Shown piece after piece: positions 31,454-35,096 of a stretch of 35,096 bases of DNA. The stretch is taken from the NCBI GenBank assembly GCA_017302875.1, contig JAFLCA010000012.1, positions 1 to 35,096 of the forward strand, written 5' to 3'. The translations under genes were made by a program, and so were the position numbers. Position 1 is the first letter of the stretch; every line of letters starts with the position of its first letter. Under the pieces are notes generated by a model. The model saw nothing but the letters and a program-made list of their open reading frames with translations, did not search any database and had not been told where the DNA came from. This DNA is from Deltaproteobacteria bacterium (GTDB lineage: Bacteria > Bdellovibrionota_C > UBA2361 > JAFLCA01).

Positions 31454-32371
31454 TCAAATCTTATGGCGCTGCATCTCCATCCAGCGCAGGCGATGAAAAC
31501 TATCCCGCACTGTTATGTAGCCGCTTTCGAGTCCAGCAATGGCCGACACCATAATCGCCATCGACTCGCGCAATCTCGGACTAGCACGATAGAAGTGATC
31601 TCTCCCATCGCAGAAAATAACTTCGCCACGTTTTACAGCCGGCAAATCTTCCCACCCCGGCATCTTTTCCAGCTTGAAGAAATTCTTCATAGACTCCTTA
31701 AGAGTCTGCCCAATCGGAGCAACCACGATCACGTCCGGCTTAAAATCAGCGATATCTTTCCACTGCACGACTAAAGAGTCCTCGCCGCCCATGCGCACCT
31801 GGCTTGTGGCTGAAGCGAGATGAATCATGTCCGGTATCCAGTAACCTGCCAGCACGAAAGGATCCACACCGGCCAAGAAGGTGACGCGCTTATTCTTCAT
31901 GCGCTCGTAGAAATTATCCCCCCAGTTCATGAATTCGGCTTTCAGCTTTTGGCTGACATCATGCCCAGGGCCGGGAACTTTCAAGTCTTTTCCGAGCTGC
32001 TCGAACGAAGCATAGACTTGCTCGAGGGTCGTCGGTGCGTAGGAGTATAGACGGACCTCGGAACCAATCTGGGCAGCGACCATTTCACGGGCGCGCCGCA
32101 CATTAGTGTCCGTCCCAAGCGCATCCTCGATGCGGGTGACAATCACATCAGGACGCAGCGCGACAAGCGCTCCCACATCGACTAAATCTTCGGAAAGCGA
32201 GCTGCGCAGCGTGCCGTCTGACCCGCTGCGCGCAGAGGTTACCCGGGGAAGCTTCAAAGCGGCTTCGGGATAGTCGCAACGATGTGAAACGCCGACCAAG
32301 CTGGCCTCAAGTCCAAAGTAGCAGAGCGTTTCTGTAAGAGCTGGTTCTAGGGAAACAATGCGCATATTCAT
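31454..32371 (-). CDS. BtuF-like helical-backbone substrate-binding protein without signal peptide
   Basis: This 305-residue protein has the periplasmic-binding-protein fold of the cobalamin/iron-siderophore class. It begins MRIVSLEPALTETLCYFGL, then VGVSHRCDYPEAALKLPRV and VALRPDVIVTRIEDALG. The second lobe contains KRVTFLAGVDPFVLAGYW and FKPDVIVVAPIG. Soluble proteins of this type, lacking an export signal and not next to ABC transporter genes, are common, and their ligand is usually unproven. Here too there is no signal peptide and no transporter gene nearby. Two start codons are close, ATG 32371 and ATG 32365. A TATAAT two bases upstream suggests initiation at or near the second. Confidence 0.85.
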   Translation of the reverse strand: MNMRIVSLEPALTETLCYFGLEASLVGVSHRCDYPEAALKLPRVTSARSGSDGTLRSSLSEDLVDVGALVALRPDVIVTRIEDALGTDTNVRRAREMVAAQIGSEVRLYSYAPTTLEQVYASFEQLGKDLKVPGPGHDVSQKLKAEFMNWGDNFYERMKNKRVTFLAGVDPFVLAGYWIPDMIHLASATSQVRMGGEDSLVVQWKDIADFKPDVIVVAPIGQTLKESMKNFFKLEKMPGWEDLPAVKRGEVIFCDGRDHFYRASPRLRESMAIMVSAIAGLESGYITVRDSFHRLRWMEMQRHKI

Positions 32372-32373
32372 TA

Positions 32374-32379
32374 ATTATA
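32374..32379 (-). promoter_or_regulatory. Consensus -10 box immediately before the BtuF-like gene
   Basis: TATAAT occupies 32379-32374 on the minus strand, two bases before ATG 32371. A transcript starting about seven bases downstream would begin near the second in-frame ATG (32365) and be leaderless. No good -35 is visible at 16-18 bp (the hexamer 17 bp upstream is TTACGG). Confidence 0.35.
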
Positions 32380-32452
32380 ACCCAGGGCCCGGCTTTCCGT
32401 AAGAACTCAAATAAAGCCTTACTTCGCAGCGTTAGTACGCCATGATTCTCAA

Positions 32453-32481
32453 TTGACCCACTAAAGTACGGCCCCTATACT
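32453..32481 (+). promoter_or_regulatory. Near-consensus promoter for a likely leaderless lipoprotein mRNA
   Basis: TTGACC (32453-32458), a 17-bp spacer and TATACT (32476-32481) each match five of six consensus bases. The ATG of the LysM lipoprotein is at 32489, seven bases after the -10 box, so transcription would begin at about 32488-32489. There is no purine-rich ribosome site (CTCGCCCTT precedes the ATG). Confidence 0.65.
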
Positions 32482-32488
32482 CGCCCTT

Positions 32489-33364
32489 ATGAAGAATTTT
32501 TTGAACCTCCTTCGCCGCTCGCTAGGGCCAAGCGTGGCCGCTGTATTGCTTTGTGTTTTCATAAGCGCGTGCGCAAAAGGACGAGTCGAAGAGTACCCCT
32601 CCCTCGCCAACCAAGGCATCTTGCCGCTCAGCACCACCAACGCCTTCGTCGGATCGAATTTGTTCATCGCCAACGAAGCAGAGCGCAGTCCATACTTATA
32701 TAATTTCCTGAAGGCCAAAGGCGGACCGCTCGCAATAGAGATCATCGAACCCAAATTCGGCGCTGCTCGAATTTTGATGTTTTATCCGCATGAGCGCGAA
32801 GTTTACGCCGCCGATATTCAGGAACGCGAGTATAGCCGGCAATGGATCATCCGGGGCCCCTATGGGATCGATCGCAAAGACTATCGAAAACTCGGCAGTC
32901 TCGATAGCTCGATGAGCGGCGCGCCTCTTTTCTTCATTCGCGGAAAACTGGAGCGTTTCAAGTACGAAGAGCAGCCTGAGCAGCCGGTGCAAGTGCTACA
33001 ACCAGTCGTCCCGACGCCGGTCCCTGCAAAGCCGACACCAAAGAAAAAGGTCGTCAAGAAGACAGAAGTAAAGAAAGCCGAGAGTCCCGGCGAGTTCAAG
33101 CCGCTTAATAGCGATCAACAAGCCATTCAAATGTCTATGGGCTATGCCGAACGCGCATCGAACGGCGATGTCGTGCACACGGTAAAGTCCGATACCGAAA
33201 CGCTCGAAAGCATCGCCAAGTGGTACACCGGATCGACGACGAATGCTGAACAATTGGCTAAGGCGAACGCACTTGGAGCGAAGGATCCTCTAGCTATCGG
33301 CACACGCATCAGCATTCCAGTTACGTTGGTTCGTAACTTCAAGATTATGGGAAGCAGCAAGTAG
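32489..33364 (+). CDS. LysM-domain lipoprotein
   Basis: The signal peptide ends in lipobox ISAC (lipidated Cys28). The middle (about 45-165) is a beta-rich domain of unknown type. It is followed by a Pro/Lys linker (VPTPVPAKPTPKKKVVKK at about 178-195). The C-terminus (about 228-280) is a LysM repeat, which binds peptidoglycan: VVHTVKSDTETLESIAKWY, then ANALGAKDPLAIGTRISIP. The protein probably links the outer membrane to the cell wall. It is transcribed alone from the promoter at 32453-32481 and appears to be leaderless. It ends three bases from the stop of the convergent menC-like gene. Confidence 0.87.
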   Translation: MKNFLNLLRRSLGPSVAAVLLCVFISACAKGRVEEYPSLANQGILPLSTTNAFVGSNLFIANEAERSPYLYNFLKAKGGPLAIEIIEPKFGAARILMFYPHEREVYAADIQEREYSRQWIIRGPYGIDRKDYRKLGSLDSSMSGAPLFFIRGKLERFKYEEQPEQPVQVLQPVVPTPVPAKPTPKKKVVKKTEVKKAESPGEFKPLNSDQQAIQMSMGYAERASNGDVVHTVKSDTETLESIAKWYTGSTTNAEQLAKANALGAKDPLAIGTRISIPVTLVRNFKIMGSSK

Positions 33365-33367
33365 CTC

Positions 33368-34489
33368 CTAAGGGCGGAACCGCTCTTCAAGCTGCTTGAG
33401 CCCCTCGATCCGCTTCATATTTACCTCGAAGCCGATACCGGGTGATGAAGGAAGCTGCAGCGTTCCACCGGGACGAAGTGTGATGTCAGGTTCGACGATA
33501 TCCTCGTGGTAATAGCGGCTGCTTTCCGAAATGTCGCCAGGGTAGCGGAAGTTCGGCAGCGTGGCTAAGGCCATATTGGTGGCCCGGCCGATTCCACTTT
33601 CTAACATTCCTCCGCACCAGACAGGAATATCATGACGCTGGCAGTAGTCGTGGATTGCCACACTCTCAGTCAAGCCAGCCACTCGGCCGGGCTTAATATT
33701 GATTATCTTACAACTGCGAAGGGCAATCGCAGCCTCGGCTTCACGAAGGCTCTCTATACTTTCATCGAGACAAATCGGGTTGCTCAGTTCTTTCTGCAAA
33801 AGTGAATGCTCATAGATGTCAGTCTCATGCAGGGGCTGCTCGATCATGAGCAGCGGATACTGATTCATCTCGCGAAAAATCGCCGCGCTCTTGAGCGTGT
33901 AGGCAGAATTCGCGTCAACCATAAGAGGCAATCCAGGAAACTCGGTCAGCAAGGCTTTGACTGGCTCCAGATCCTTCCCCGGTGCAATCTTTATCTTTAT
34001 TCGTTGGTAGCCTTGTTCGCGAAATTCACCAACCTTCTTGAGGAGCGTTGCCGTATCCTTCTGTATACCGACACTGACCCCGACCGGAATTTCCTGACGA
34101 GCACCACCAAGCAATTGATAGAGCGGCTTGCCTTGCGCCTTTGCCGTCCAATCCCAATAGGCCATTTCGAGCGCGGCCCTCGCAAACCCATTGCGCTGAA
34201 TTCGCTTAAGCAGTTGCGCCAACTCAGGCGGTGTCTTTGGTTTCTCTTTAAAGAAGAGCGGTAGCGCGAAATCGCGCAGGATATGCAAAACCGTTTGCGG
34301 AGTTTCGTGATTGTAAAAGGGGAAAAGTGGAACCGCGCCCTCGCCCCATCCGGAGATCCCCTGCCCGCGCATCTCGACGAGAATCGGTGTCTTATGTGGA
34401 GTAGTCCAAAGACTCGTCGTAAAGGGTTCCTTGAGAGGAAGCTTCACTACGCGCAATACAACTTCTTCTATCTGAAACGAATCGCTCAC
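33368..34489 (-). CDS. menC: o-Succinylbenzoate synthase / N-acylamino acid racemase (enolase superfamily)
   Basis: Enzymes of this subgroup dehydrate SHCHC to o-succinylbenzoate in menaquinone synthesis, and many also racemise N-acylamino acids. Catalytic residues visible: KIKIK with Lys165/Lys167, metal ligands Asp192 (VDAN), Glu217 (IEQP) and Asp242 (CLDES), and Lys266 in NIKPGRVAG. The loop GGMLESGIGRATNMALA is characteristic of the OSBS/NAAAR group. The 373-residue length fits. The GTG start overlaps the stop of the dipeptidase gene (GTGA), and no other men gene is in view. A racemase/epimerase role with peptide recycling is therefore a real alternative to menaquinone synthesis. Confidence 0.85.
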   Translation of the reverse strand: MSDSFQIEEVVLRVVKLPLKEPFTTSLWTTPHKTPILVEMRGQGISGWGEGAVPLFPFYNHETPQTVLHILRDFALPLFFKEKPKTPPELAQLLKRIQRNGFARAALEMAYWDWTAKAQGKPLYQLLGGARQEIPVGVSVGIQKDTATLLKKVGEFREQGYQRIKIKIAPGKDLEPVKALLTEFPGLPLMVDANSAYTLKSAAIFREMNQYPLLMIEQPLHETDIYEHSLLQKELSNPICLDESIESLREAEAAIALRSCKIINIKPGRVAGLTESVAIHDYCQRHDIPVWCGGMLESGIGRATNMALATLPNFRYPGDISESSRYYHEDIVEPDITLRPGGTLQLPSSPGIGFEVNMKRIEGLKQLEERFRP

Positions 34490-35096
34490 AGCAAACCCTC
34501 ATGACTATATGTTTTTCGAACCAACTGCGGATCATATTGCTGAACGGCTCCCGTAGCGCGATCAAAATCGCGCAGCGCGCAATATTTAACGGTAGTAATA
34601 CCTTCAATAATCGCGGCGAGTCCGTCACCCTTGGAGACGTGCCAGTCTTCACCTGGATATGGATTCAAACCCGCCATTTGCGACACCTCCGCAAACAGGG
34701 AGCGCGTGCGATATTGCGCCCAGGTGACATACGGAAAATCCAATATGGTCGCTGCCCCTCCTGTGGGATAGGGATTCCCTAGATCGAGAGGCTGACCATC
34801 AGCTTCCCGTAACGTGAAGTCGATTGCGGCTCCCGCCATGTGCGCTGCGCGCAACGGAGAAGTCGCTGTCTTTGCCGCAACCTCGCGCAGAACATCGACT
34901 ACTCCCAGCTGCGGATTTTCGTCTCTAACCATTTTCACCCGACGACGAAATAGACCTTCTTGTACAGCGGGCGGACGATAGCCATCCTCCACCTGCGGCG
35001 TAAAACCAATAGCGTTAAACGCGGCGCAGGCTCTCCAAAAAAGCTCAGCCACCGACTGGCGGGACCAAAAAATGCGTGGCTTTCCCGCAAACTCCC
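34486..35096 (-). CDS. D-alanyl-D-alanine dipeptidase (M15D, VanX/DdpX-like), 5' end beyond the window
   Basis: Zinc dipeptidases of this family cut D-Ala-D-Ala or related cell-wall dipeptides. The motifs present are SVAELFWRACAAFNAIGF and VEDGYRPP (the substrate-binding Arg). The zinc-binding HMAGAAIDFTL comes next, and the final active-site EDWH, which corresponds to the ExxH motif. A GTG at 35052 could start a 188-residue product, but the frame remains open to the window edge with sequence that continues the alignment (IFWSRQSVAEL), so the gene is partial. It is translationally coupled to the menC-like gene that follows. Confidence 0.85.
   Translation of the reverse strand, partial: EFAGKPRIFWSRQSVAELFWRACAAFNAIGFTPQVEDGYRPPAVQEGLFRRRVKMVRDENPQLGVVDVLREVAAKTATSPLRAAHMAGAAIDFTLREADGQPLDLGNPYPTGGAATILDFPYVTWAQYRTRSLFAEVSQMAGLNPYPGEDWHVSKGDGLAAIIEGITTVKYCALRDFDRATGAVQQYDPQLVRKTYSHEGLL

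Overview
The window looks like chromosomal DNA from a Gram-negative bacterium with an LPS-bearing outer membrane. It holds core-heptose genes (HldE1-type kinase, two family-9 heptosyltransferases, a Kdo-kinase-like protein), a PlsB-type acyltransferase, several lipobox lipoproteins and a non-flagellar type III secretion (T3SS) export gate. The mix of Ser/Thr kinase, FHA protein, multi-domain histidine kinase and T3SS suggests a deltaproteobacterial or Bdellovibrionota-like lineage. That is an inference; there is no rRNA or other marker gene here. GTG and TTG starts are common. I saw no tRNA, rRNA, IS element or CRISPR array.

Layout. 62-3801 (-): rpoZ, a bifunctional Rel/SpoT and an HtrA/DegS-like protease, probably one operon behind a sigma70-like promoter at 3886-3914. 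3939-5504 (-): membrane-anchored SH3-like protein. 5689-8615 (+): lipoprotein plus PlsB-like acyltransferase. 8628-12258 (+): exported protein, large lipoprotein closed by a strong terminator (11236-11279), small helical protein, small membrane protein. 12297-20630 (-): sugar-nucleotide epimerase, WaaF-like, KdkA-like, second heptosyltransferase, HldE1-like, YicC, Gmk, a GspC-like PDZ lipoprotein and a Ser/Thr kinase. 20840-22264 (+): degenerate receiver/PAS/ATPase-like protein. 22261-23343 (-): tail-anchored FHA protein. 23511-30896 (-): T3SS export-gate operon. 30991-35096: unknown helical protein, BtuF-like protein, LysM lipoprotein (+), MenC/NAAAR-type enzyme and a partial D-Ala-D-Ala dipeptidase.

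The most unusual part is the T3SS operon. Its order is SctI-like, a SctO/SctP-like composite, a FliO-like protein, SctR, SctS, SctT, the N-terminal part of SctU, a 1066-residue hybrid histidine kinase, and a separate SctU/FlhB C-terminal domain. SctU therefore appears to be encoded as two polypeptides. The break lies where the NPTH self-cleavage site normally sits, and a signalling gene that overlaps both neighbours lies between the halves. A FliO-like gene in an otherwise non-flagellar gate set is also unexpected. Sorting-platform, ATPase, SctV, ring and needle genes are not in the window.

Three genes at the right side (31413 -, 32371 - and 32489 +) have promoter-like boxes so close to the start codon that leaderless transcripts are likely.
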